Assembly: GCA_032173965.1 (NCBI GenBank)
Contig: JAVUNC010000025.1
Location: forward strand, 14,584,001 to 14,648,000
DNA: 64,000 bases
Source of the DNA: Sitta carolinensis
Taxonomy: Eukaryota; Chordata; Aves; Passeriformes; Sittidae
Reading direction: 5' to 3'
The translations under genes and the position numbers were made by a program. The notes below the pieces were generated by a model that was not told where the DNA came from, searched no databases, and saw only the letters and a program-made list of their open reading frames with translations. Shown in pieces: positions 38,074 to 49,810 of the stretch (within the stretch, counting starts at the first letter, position 1; each line of letters opens with the position of its first letter).

Positions 38074-41000
38074 AATTAAAAAGAAACAATCACATACCTG
38101 TTCTAAAGATGAAAGATGCAGTCATTGTAGGAATCAACAATCTCATTCTTCAGATGCAGAAAGTAAGATAAACAAATAAAAGGAATTGAAAAAACCCCGT
38201 GTCTGTACATACTTCATCACTGATGCCAAAATAGCTGAATTACCTTCAGGCCAGTGCTCAGTGGCCTTCAGCAGCTACAAAAAGTGATGTGTGGCCATCA
38301 GAAGCAGGGGACCAGGAAAAAATTTTCATTAGCCTTTCCATGCCTTTATCTGAAAGACCAAAACTAATAACTGAGCCACGTGCTAATATACACTGGTGGC
38401 CCATAAAGGAGCATGCTCTGGACAAAAAATGCACATGGAGTACAATCCTTCTAGGACCCTGAAGAAACTCCTTTTATGGCCCCTGAAAGCCAGGGGAAAT
38501 ATTCCTTCTCCTGGGTAACTGCCAAGAATTTCAGCCCTTTCTTCATCAGCTTCTGGACTGTGTTGTGATGTAGCATCCTCAGATTCCAGTCCAGTGTCAT
38601 TTCAGGACAGGGCCCCTCACTGGTGATTTTACAACATCAAGATTCTGTCTTTGCTTTAAAACAAAACAGAATCTCAGAGTAGCACATACAGAGGTTTTTA
38701 ATCCAGTAACATTCACAATTAAGCAGCCCTCTCCCTCTCTTCAAGAGAGGAGGAAGGGGTGAAATATTAAGAGGTTCTGTTGCAGCTGTGCCCTTCGAAG
38801 TCAGTGTCAATCCCCAGTTACCACATTCTGCCCAAGCAAACAAAATGACACAAAACATTTAAAAAACCTGATCATCACAGAAATTATGGAACATAAAATG
38901 TTTGCAACTAAGCTGGAGTGTCAAGGTATTTGCCTTTTTTTGCCTTTCTGATTGCCAGCAGCGAACTAACCTTTAATTGTTCCCTTAAATTAATTTTCTT
39001 GAAAATACAATTTTCTTCCTGAATGATCAAAAGACTTCATAATGTAGTTTCTCATCCAAATAAAAATAAAGGGAAAAAAAAAAAAGAAAACACATAATTT
39101 CTTAGGTAGTATTACCATTTGATTTTCACAAACATTCCTTTAGATAACAATTAATCATTTAAATCCTTCTCAAACCCAGTTCTGTTAAAATCATTCTTCA
39201 CAGATTATTGCTTTTATTTCCTCTCTCTCTCTCTCTTTTTATGGTGTATAAAATCATGCTGCCCAATCCAACAAGTTGACATCCTTGGCTGCAGCCACAA
39301 GCACAAACTTGATTTTCATTTAGCTCTTTGCCAGAAAAAGAGACAGACCACTCAAGGTTAGAACAGAAGTGGGAAAGACCCAAGTAAGGCTACATACTTC
39401 TCTGTGTATTGAGTCTTTCAGTGCTTTTCTAAAATTCTGTTCTTCCTCCAAGCACAGAGGGAGAAGTGTCCAGGAGGTGCCTGCTCACAATGTCATAAGG
39501 TGTTAAAATCAACTGTCAATATCTTCAATATTTTCTCTTCTATTAAAAAACCCAAAGAAACCCAGCTTTTCCTAAACAACATTATTTGTTTCGATGTAGA
39601 CAGTTGATATTTTTTTTCTAAATGAAAACTAGCATGACAGAAATTTGCCTTTCTGGCATGTGGCAGAAACGGAATATTCCCAAATATAGCTGATTTTTTC
39701 CCCTTGACCAATCCACCTTGAAAGTTGTTCTGCATTACTTACCACTGGCAATGAGCACACGATGGCAGGCAATATTGGCATGTTTGTCACAGACACTTTT
39801 CTGCACCCATGGATCCCTGCCCAGTTTTAAATTGTCTAGCATCCTGATTAGAAGGGTACCAAGTACCCTGATCAAGGAGATTCTACCATGCAATTTAATC
39901 ATTTAAAGCTGGGCTTGCTTCCATGGCTTCCATAGTTAGTTTCTGTTTGTCCTGTGGCAGTGCCAGAAACATGTCAGGGGATAAGGTCTGGATGCAAAAC
40001 CATCTTCTCAGGGACATTTCTTAACCCACTATTTCGTGTTTTATTGCTAATGCCATACACTGAGTTAGCCACAATTAACCCTGAAACCTTCTCTCCCAAG
40101 CATGTACAGAAAGTTATCTGTTCTCATTAATTCATTAAGCAGTAATGAATTAATTTATCTATGTTTCCCTCTGATCTCACCAAGGTGATAAAGGAACAAC
40201 TTCTCAGATATCTAATTATCCATTCTTTGCCCAAACAAATAATGTTATGATCTCCACCTCTGTCTTGCAAATATGTAGTTTCCTCCATATTTTTACTGTT
40301 TGCCTGTACTCTTTCAAGACCCATTCCACAGCTCAAATCTGAACTATGTTTCTAGGTAGTAGAGGAAAGAGCAAAACCCAGCAGCACTATTTTATCAAGT
40401 GGTGTCTCAAAGGAGGTTGGTTGGAGAAAACTATCCTTTGACTAAGAGATACCTGTAGGGAGAAAAGAGAAAGAAAAGTTGTAGCAGCATGCCATGGAAA
40501 AAGACATTTTCTCTTTTTCAGTACAGATAATTTGTCAGCTTTCTTTCACCCTAGAAAAAGGGTTAGAAAATGCCTTTAGGATCAGCATAGGTTTTGTGTA
40601 ACAAGATAATAAAATAAAATTCCTACCTTGGTCCTCATCCAGCACTGATGTGCATGGTTTATCAGTACAGATGCTCTAGAAGCTCATCCACAGCCTTACA
40701 GAGATCCTCAGGTTTGGAGTATCTGTGAGAAATCTCACTCCAAACTGCATATCTGCAAGGGTCAGGTGAACCAAACAGTTGTTCTGCAGGCATTTGCCCA
40801 TGCACATCAAAACACCTGTTGTGTTTGAACATAAATAACTGGGAGCCACAGCAATACAGGATAAAGATGGACGTGTGCTCCAGTCCAGCCTAAACGAGGA
40901 GATAAAAGCAGTTTCTGACCTACTCGTGCACATTCATTTGTAACTGCAGCTGTGATAGGAGAGCCCTGAGTGGAGCATTTATGGCAAGCAGTGCACTATC

Positions 41001-42298
41001 AATAAACAGCACATTTACTGAGGCCAATCTATACCTGAAGGGAGGATCACAACTTTTCTGCAGGTGGTGCAGCTGTGTCTTTGCAGTAGTGAAGGATTCA
41101 AAAGATGGAAAAAATCTGTAGTAATTCCAGACCTACTGCTGCTGTGCATGGAGCTCAGACACTTCCAGGAGCATCACTTAAGACTGCCCAGCAGCAGTTG
41201 CCTTAGTTACTCACATCCTCTTGCTTTCTGTGCATTTTATCCCCCTGAGCAGACAAGAAGCAGAAGCAGGTGCACCACTGTCAGTTCTGGTGCCAGCACC
41301 CGAAGCAGAAGATTCCAAGAGGGTGCATTTGCTGTTCTCTCTTTCCTCAGGCAGGGAGAGGGGGCCATGGCCTCCTGCCCCCATGCCATGGCACTGCTAT
41401 AACTGCTGGGGAAAACAGGCACTTGAAGAGGGAGCTTGATTTTCTGCACCATGTCACAAAATGAAGTGTGACACTGCAATGTCAGCTTCCCGCATGTAAT
41501 CTGGATGCTGATTTTTAATGCAACCTTTTTAAAGAAGAAGAAACCAATAGAAATTGCCCACAGCTCTGAGACAACATTCAGAAAAGCCAAGTCTTTTGTT
41601 TTCCCTAGGCAGCTGACTCACAGACTCTTGCACTGCTTCTCTGCATCTTAGAGTAAACTGCTGGGTTTAGGAATTCCTCACCTCTGCTTGCAGTTGCCCT
41701 TTCTGTTGCTGTCTCTTTCCAATGCAATGACAATTTTTAATCCATCAACTATAGTCCTAGAGAAACTGTTTCTTTGGCATTTCCTGCAGGCAAAAGCAGT
41801 CAGAATGAAGCTGTAAATGAGGGGTTTGGGTGAACAGCACTAGCACTGACTATAGCACAAAGAAACATTAAGAGGGAGAGAAGAAAGAATAAGACCAAGA
41901 CCAACTGTGGTCCCAGCTCCATTTCCTGAAGTTCACAGTGGCACTGCCATCCTAAGTGGCAGCAGCAGGGACATCCAAACACATCCCCTGAAGTCATACA
42001 CGGGGCAGCAGGACTGATAATAACAAAGCCAAGGTTCCTATGGATGTGTGCTTTATCCCTGCATTTCCTTATCTGTAAAAAGCCAAACCCCCAGTCAATG
42101 TTTTTTTAATCACAGCTGACCACATGTGGCTTCTGCCCCTCAAATGTCTTATTAGGGTCAAGACCACAACTTCTCTGTTGGGTCTATTGGAGCTCTTCTT
42201 TATCCACATACCTCTCTGTTGGGTTTCTACTTTATCCCCATACCAATATAGCTGGCTTCAAATTTTTTCAACACAATCAAGACATGTAACAAGCAAAA
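38074..42298. other. Unique non-coding sequence
   Basis: Mostly AT-rich. A G+C-richer stretch at about 41060-41430 has overlapping frames on both strands, none with a recognisable domain, so I do not call an exon there. A short CT repeat lies at 39220-39236. Confidence 0.55.
39220..39236. repeat. (CT)n dinucleotide microsatellite
   Basis: About eight uninterrupted CT units. Confidence 0.9.
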
Positions 42299-42383
42299 TT
42301 TTGTTTGTCTGGTTTGGGTTTTTTGGTTTTTTTTTTTTTTTTTTGGGGGGGGGGTTTGTTGGTTTTTTTTGGTTTTGCTTTTA
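42299..42383. repeat. T/G island with T18 and G10 runs
   Basis: T/G-only sequence including a long T run followed directly by ten G at 42345-42354. The abrupt T-to-G switch resembles the islands at 35904 and 10324. Confidence 0.88.
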
Positions 42384-45300
42384 GTTGATTCCTCTTTGAC
42401 AGTACTTACACCAGTTTCCCCTACTAATACAATTCTGAGGGCTAAAACATTTGTGGAAAATTTCAGTCAAAATGATACAGCGATTTCTGAACTGACAAGT
42501 AGAAATACATTACTCCAACCAATCTGAAAAATTTTGACATGTTCTGCTTTGGGTCAAAAAAATACTTTTCCCTATCCTTATGAAAGACTGCCAAAGTCTG
42601 GTGGCTTAAAATACATCAAAATGTCACAGTTCATATAAACTCAGATAAAATCCAGCAAGCAAAATCTCTGAGGCTTCTGTCTGAAGTGGACACACTTCAT
42701 TTTCTTGCAAAGTTCAGCATTCCCTGGGATGCACAGCTCTAGACCAGATGGATAAAACTGCCTTGGAAATCAATGTAGTAGTGGCTTCAGGTGAGGGTGG
42801 GTTTGCATTGCTCTGGCAGAGACTGTTTTGAGAAAATCTCTTGGGAAAATCCCACTTTGCAGGCTCAGGAAAAAAAAAAAAAAAGCCATGAACCCAACAG
42901 GAGGAGCTGTACGAGACAAAGTTTGTAATTTAGAGATTATAGGATGAAAAATAGTTAAGGAAAGTTAAATGTAGTTAAGAAAAGTTTATTTTTATTGACA
43001 GACCAATGAAATTCCTTAGTCACATTCTGACAGATGTAGCTGATTGTCAGGCTTGGCTGGTAGAAAATGCATTTTTTTTTGTAAACAACTATCTATTCAG
43101 ACTGCTTACAGCAGCAAGAGACAAGTCCATCTTCTACTGGAAACATAAAATGTTTATCCACCACCTGCTAAGAAGGCTTTTTTACTTGAAATTTGTCTTT
43201 TGAGCTCTGTGGAAAGCAAGTATGTATTCTAAATGGATTTTCAAATAATGAAGCTGTTATGATGCCTTAAAACATGTTTTCTTCAAAATAAATAACAGAT
43301 TTTATCACTTGAATTGACTTTTAAATGCTTGTAAAAAAGGTTCAGGATGAAGCACCCTAGAGAGAATCAGTTTCTCAATTCCCAGAAAGGCAGGCTGTAA
43401 ATCCCTTACTGCCAATGGCAAACAGCAGCTCACATGCTCACCCTGTGAGCACTGGTAAGAGCAATTCTTCACTGAGGGGAATTAAGCTTTCATTTTATAG
43501 CTCAGGATAGCACAAAATGGTCACCATCAGTGGAAGTTCCTAACGATGTTCTATAAAGTGAGCATCAAATATCCTCCTGGAAAGCTCTCTCCTGGAAATC
43601 CAAAAAACCCAAATCACCAGAAGTCACCATTTACCGGAGCAAAAGTCAGGTGCGCTTTTGATGGGAAAACACATTTTGATAAAAGGCTGCACTATCAATT
43701 TTATTTTACAGATACCTGGAACCAAACACCACACACTACAGAGGCAACATAAACCAGTCAGCAGCAATTAATGCTGGCCAGCCTTGACTTGGGCTGAAGG
43801 TGAGCCAGGCACTGTAGGAACAGGGCACTCTCAGCTCTCTGCTACTAAAGCCCAGCAGCTATTGTCATTTATAATGGGAGCCTGACTGTGGAGAATTTGA
43901 AAGATAAATAATGACATACCAGCAAGCATTTATCAACAACATCATCATTAAAACACTGGGAAGGGACTTTTTTTAGAAGTCTTCATCAGCCCTAGGAGAA
44001 TTCCTCCCTGCATACTGGCAGTGCTATTAAAAAGAGTAGATCAGTGGATTTCAGAGCAAGAGAACATTGCTAGCAATTGTCTGACCTAAATATACAAAAT
44101 CACATCCACATAAAATACTCTAAAAATAATGCCACCGAGGTCAAATAATGCAACATTCAAAATTCTCAAAATGGCAGTACTGAGGTTGCCTGCATGACCT
44201 TAACTCAGCAACCCTTAATTCAGGCTCCCTCACCGTGGCTGCAGAGAAGGGACAAGCCTCCTCAAATAGGTGCTAATCAGCTGCTACTTCTGCCCTTGTG
44301 TCTCAGAGCTGCAGAGAGGGCACAGCACAAACCCCCTGGCATTTCACAGCCCCAGAGCAAGGCTCCCAGGGACCCCAGGCTGTGGCACTCACAGGGCATT
44401 CAGAAACTCTGCATGGAGACTGAAGGAATGGGAAAGGCATAGGCCAGGTATTCAGAGTCCTTTTGAAACCTCTCTGCCGTTTTCAGGGTCTAAATCCAAT
44501 ACTCAGAAGCTCTCCATCAGCACTTTTAGTCGTGTCTGCAGTCCTTCACAGGTAAGAAAATACCTGCTTCTGATTGTAAACAGCAGAGCTTGTGTCCAAG
44601 CAATGCTACATTTCTCAGGAGCAATCTCAAAACTACACTCCCAAAGAAGTCCCAGATTTGCTCTTTTCTGACCTCAGTGGCCTCCTGTGGTAAAGTACTT
44701 ATCAATAAATACAAAGGCCAGAGGGAGAGGTGGTGTGCCAGCCCTCCCCTTTATCCCTCTTTAACACTGGTGTTCACATCAGGCTGAACCCACTGGGTTT
44801 CAAAGTATTCTTTCCTCAAATGGGTTTGTGTACATCTTTGGGCAATATTCTCATTCCATTAAATAAGCATTTTGTGAGCAGCCACACATGCCAGCAGCAG
44901 GACTGCCCATAAAACAGCCTTTGGTACCCCAATGTCAGCACAATTAACTTGTTTCCACAGCATCCAACTCAAAACAGGCTCATATGTCCTGAATTCCATA
45001 TTTCAGATGGAATAAGGCAAATACTAAGCCAGGCAAAGGGAGCCCACTCTGAAACATTCAGGACATGCTCAGATAACCTAATCTGAACCCAGAAAGTGGA
45101 GTATCGCGGCTAAGAGGAAAAACAAAAGGAGCACACTTCTATAGAAATAAGGCAAGCAGCAAACCTCTGGGTATTCAAATCAGCTTTGATAATGGAAACT
45201 TTTCATTTATGAACTCGTTGCCTCCCAAGAACCCACACCTGCTGCACAGACAGGGCCATGCAGTCACCCAAGCCAGCCAGCCTGCCCTTCCAATGGCACA

Positions 45301-48300
45301 CACACAAGAAATGCCAATTGCTGCTCCACATGCAGGTGCTGGCAAAGCCAGCAGATCAAAGGCTCTGCCTTTCCTAAGATTGGAAGCTGTCAGAAAGCTC
45401 CATTCCATCACTCCTTCCCCAGCCCATAGATGTAGACAAGGCAGAACAATTTTTTTTTCAGCCACAGGGAGAGGTACAGTAGCATTCTCCCAAAGACGTG
45501 AGATGATTTCCTGCCTTGCCACCTGGTTTCTGACTGTATTCATGAAATCTAATCCTCCAAGCTGCTGTGCTGAGGAGGATGGGATTTGTGAAGGCTTTGA
45601 AGACCCCGGGCAGGTAATTCCTGAGGTAATTCTGAAAGCAAAACAAAGTGACAGTCTGCTTCCTGATCCGTTTTTCTAGGAAAATTACATTTTACGGCCA
45701 ATTCTGTCCTTACACACTGACTATAAAATTAACTTATTAGCTGACTCAACTCCATTTTATGTGAAGGATTGAGAAGGATTGCCTCCAGCCCTTGTCCCTT
45801 TAACTCTAATTATCAAGTGTATACCAGATTAAATTCAGAATGAAGTAGCCAGGTCAGGCAATCTACTTAAAGTTTAATGGAAGTTAATGATTCATTGATC
45901 AAACTCATTTATGTCTAATTAAACCCTTCCTGCATTATAAAAGACAAGGGGGAAGTTTTATAATGCACCTTGCTCCCCTTCTGCACATGGTGGATTTGCT
46001 GCAGAGCTCCATGGAAAATTCACAGCATCTGCCTTTCGGGAGTGCATGGCTTGGCAACAGCCCTGTAGATTTAAAAGTATAATAATCTTGGATGACTTCA
46101 GCAAATGGATGTGGTTTACACAATGCTGGCAAATACAATACCAGCATCCAGCTGCACACAGCCAGATGAAAACTGAGCTTGTACAGCGCAGCCCTGGCTC
46201 AGTGGTGGCATCCAGGGAGTGCAGTAACAACCAGAGCTGCCTGTGCCCCTCGAGCACGAGCCTCACTGGAGAAAGGCAGCCAGGATGTTAGGGCTGAGAC
46301 AGGCAGAAAAGCTCCCTCTTGCATGTGGATGCCCCTCAGTCTCTGCTCATGCTTCAGAACTGGCAAAGCAGCCAAAGCATGGCACAGGCAGTGCTCAGCA
46401 TCCACACCAAGACAAGAGTGACTCTTGTCAATGCTGCAATGCTCAGGATTTGCTCCTTCCTCCACTGACTGTGCCCTCTCACTAAGCACTTTCTGGACAG
46501 CATGCTGTATATAAAGATGTGCTCATGGTACTGTGGCCCTGCTGAGGTGGTGTTCTATCCACCAGTACATTACTTTTGGCACAATTACTCAAAACTATGT
46601 AATTAAACAGGGATACCGTGGCCTACTTACATATTTATCATTTTGGTATATAAATTTAAATTTTTTTACCATTCATGTGAAGAGTAAATTTTTTTTACAA
46701 TCTCAGGCTACAGAAAGAATGCTTTATTTTTTGCTCTATAATTTGAAGTTATTGGTCCTTCACATGTTAGATAGGACAATACAGTCTTTAAAATTATGCT
46801 TTTCAAGCCTTTTTAGATGTATAGATCCATAAGATGGTGTAGTGACATAAATTACTCCGGAGAAAAAAAATTAAATGCATTATAATAATTTTCCTTCTTC
46901 AATAGTCTACATCCCTAGTATTCCTCAGATGTCTGACTAACACAAGGTAAAACCAACCAGCCTTGCAATTTGTTGAATAATGTAAACGATTTTGTGTTGG
47001 AGGAGTGGTTTTCATGTGATGGCAGGATATTTCTATCTTTATCTCCCATGTTATTCTACTTCTATGGTATTTTGCAAATCTGCATGGTTGTCTAATGATA
47101 ATTTGTTGACCTATTCCTTCTGCTTTCCTGCTTATTAACTCACAGTGGAGTATAGGTTTCACTGTCTTTAAAACTACATTCCTGTTGCATTCCTGATGGT
47201 CCAGTATGGCTGTCTTTTAAATAAATCTGTATTTTCACTTATTGTGATGTTCATAGGAATGGTTGCTTATTTATTCAATAGTACCAGCTCCCAATTAATA
47301 TCTCACTTGTCCCAAAGAATCATTTGAATCTGACCAGCTGTAGTTCATGAAAGTCTATTAGAAGCAGCAGTAAACTTTTGTCTTTTGCATTTTTTTGCCT
47401 GTAACTCTTTCCACCATCCTTTCCAGCCCTGGCACATGAAATAAAAAGCAGTATCCTGCACTCTGCTAAGCTGCAGATGGAACTGACCTTCAGTAGCATT
47501 TCTTCTCATTTCCAAATGGTTTGTCATATATAAATAATGGTTTGATTTTTGACAACTTTCTTTTACAAATTCTTAACAGTTTTAATTCAGTTAAATAGTG
47601 GTAAGTGGCTGTTGTTTTATGGCAGTAAGGCATGGCTCAATTTCTGTTTTACAGTAAATTGCACAGACAGTATGAACACACTGAGGTTCATTATCTCAAA
47701 TGGTACTGTTTGGCACTCCATTTCTGCCCAAATATTTTATTTCTTTATCCATAACTGTTCCAAGAAGTCAGACAGTTCCCAGAAGCCTACAGAGAACCCT
47801 GTAATAATGAGGCTGTTTGTATAATTTGCAGTAGAAAGGTTATTTCCTATTTTTTTTCCATGGTCTGTTGGGAATGGCTTGTGTTTTCATTGTTTCCTTT
47901 TGCTATTTGGACTGCATTTAATTTAACTGCAATTAAATCAAATGGCAACTGCAATTTAATTTAGCTATTACTGCAATTAATTCTATGATCTCTGAAAGAC
48001 TTGGTCAAGTTTGACTGGTATATGGCCCTGCTGGGTTTCCAGAGAGAGCCTTTGATTCCAGACTGGTCATTCCTATCCTTTGGAGTGGAAAAAAGGAGTT
48101 CTTGGTGACCTGGGCATTAGCACCCACCTCTATGTGTGCCACTATATACACTCAAATCATCCTGGTATTTCCAGCAACCCTGAAAGATAAATGGGGTTTA
48201 TCCTGGTTTCCAGACCATTTCCAGTCTTGTACTTGTAAATCTTTCTTTTGTCAATTTTTTTACCAATTCTTTTCAGTCCTTGTCTTGTGTCTCACTCATA

Positions 48301-48734
48301 ACTCTTAAATAGCATGAAAATTAGAGGGGAATTACACAAAAAGTGGAGACAAGAACATGTGACCTAGAATGAATGAGGGAGTAACACAGCCCAGAAAAAT
48401 AAAATCACAAGAGGAATACACAAAATGAGTTACAGTGAGCAAGGAACATAAAAGGTTTGAAGGAAAAGTTCACATTGCATCAGAAACACTTTTATATTTT
48501 TACTGAGTATAAGAGAAAAAAAAAATAGGAAAAAATGCATGCACCATATACTTTGGAAGAACAGCAAATAATGTATGATATAGATAAGACTGAAATACTG
48601 ACATTTCCATCCTTTTTTGAGAATGACACAATGGATAATAAAGGAGAAAGGAACATGGACCAGAATAAGGAAAGGACATCTTGAAAGTATGAAGGCAAGA
48701 TAGATATTTTTGATATAGCTGGACCTGACAAAGC
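42384..48734. other. Non-coding sequence with G+C-richer patches
   Basis: No repeat family or exon recognised. G+C-richer patches at about 44190-44560, 45200-45620 and 46180-46480 carry open frames on both strands over the same bases (for example 156 codons plus and 122 codons minus around 45200). This looks compositional rather than coding. Segments at 45720-45950 and 47930-47980 are rich in TAATTA/ATTAAT words and could be regulatory, but this is speculative. Confidence 0.5.
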
Positions 48735-49330
48735 TCACCCTAAATAATTTCAGGAACTGGTGAAGGCCATCCCTAACAATTCAGAGGGCAAAAGAGTCTT
48801 CTACAAGCAGAGAAAACTGAAGCAGCACCCACAGTGTCTGTCTAAAACAACATTCTAATATGTATTAATCGAGTTTTTTGCCAGTGCTTAGGAAAATATC
48901 AGCAAAAGATACTGAAATTATGGCTTACTATGATCAAGAAGACAATAAGCTAATAAAAAGCAATATTAAAACAATGATCAATAATATGATGCCAGTTTAA
49001 TTTGGTATATTTAGTAGGATTACTGGCCTAGATGATAAGGACAAAGACACAGATATGACATTTATGTTATCTACCAAAACTTTTCCACATACCTGCATGA
49101 TATTCTCCCATCAGGAAAATACAATTCAAAGGAAATGTCAGTGCATGAATGCCTGATTTGAAAACACACTCACGTCCTAAGTTGGAATTTTCACTCTCAG
49201 GATGGGCTTTGGAGGGATCTGCAGTGAATCCAGTGCTAGTTAGTACTTTCAATAATGATATAACAGGAAATAAAATTATATTTAAAGAATTTAGTCCGGT
49301 CCCCTGCTGAAAAGGATTGTTAGCATCTCA
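48735..49330 (+). mobile_element. Decayed CR1-type LINE ORF2 fragment (reverse transcriptase)
   Basis: Plus-strand blocks follow the order of the CR1/L3 reverse transcriptase gene. Near 48735 there is acaaagctcaccctaaataa followed by ggaactggtgaaggcc. Near 48990 atgatgccagtttaatttgg corresponds to the block before 'QHGF'. At 49035-49115 the frame reads D-K-D, then D-x-T-x-M-x-S-T-K-T-F, a degraded form of the palm motif DKG..VDI.YLDFSKAFD. Near 49233 ccagtgctagttagtacttt and caataatgatataac match the 'PVLFNIFINDL' region. Stops and frameshifts are scattered through it, so it is a fossil with no activity. The family level (CR1 against a sister lineage) is inferred by eye. Confidence 0.65.
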
Positions 49331-49350
49331 GATATCAAGTCAGAACCTTT

Positions 49351-49675
49351 GAGAATCACAGAAACAATTAAAGGGAAATTTAAATTGAAAGGGACCTCAA
49401 GAGATCTTTAGTCTAACTTTCTCCACAAAGGATCAGACCAGATTTTTCAAAAAGGTTTCCAAGACCTGACTGGCCAAAACCAAGTATGGAGACAACAGAA
49501 ACTGCAGTTACAACCTGCCAAAGGCAATCTGTTCCACTGTCCTCACTTTGAAAGAGTTTTCTCTCATATTCAGGCTCGACTGTTTTTATTTCCACTCATA
49601 TCCATAGTCTGTCATCCTCCCACCTCTGTGAAGAGTCTGACTCTTTTCTTCTTGATGACTTATTGGTGTTGAGGG
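49351..49675 (-). mobile_element. Old CR1 LINE 3'-UTR copy
   Basis: Read on the plus strand, it begins gagaatcacagaaacaatta, continues aattgaaagggacctcaaga and gatctttagtctaactttc, and then shows caatctgttccactgtcctc and a 'gaagagtctgactctttt' block. This is the reverse complement of a CR1 3' UTR in correct order: terminal repeat, 'ggaagggacctcaagagatcatctagtcc', then 'ctgttccagtgcctcaccactctc'. It is clearly more diverged than the copy at 62938. It lies about 20 bases from the plus-strand CR1 ORF2 fragment but in the opposite orientation, so these are separate insertions or an inverted remnant. Confidence 0.82.
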
Positions 49676-49740
49676 GACCTGCCAGGTTTCACAGTAATTT
49701 TCCCATTTAAATGTAGTTCTCCTTCCCCTCAATGCTCCCA

Positions 49741-49810
49741 AACAACACAAATAAGAAAAAAAAAAAAACAAAAAACCAAAAAAAAACCCAAAAACAAACA
49801 AAAAAACCCA
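49741..49810. repeat. A/C-only low-complexity tract
   Basis: About 70 bases of A with short C groups (aaaacaaaaaacc type). It sits just beyond the minus-strand CR1 fragment. CR1 elements do not normally carry poly(A), so its origin is unclear. Confidence 0.85.

Noticed and set aside
45175..45679. 156-codon plus-strand frame and a 122-codon minus-strand frame over the same bases
   Set aside because: Both strands are open together in a G+C-richer patch, which indicates composition; no recognisable domain or splice structure was found.
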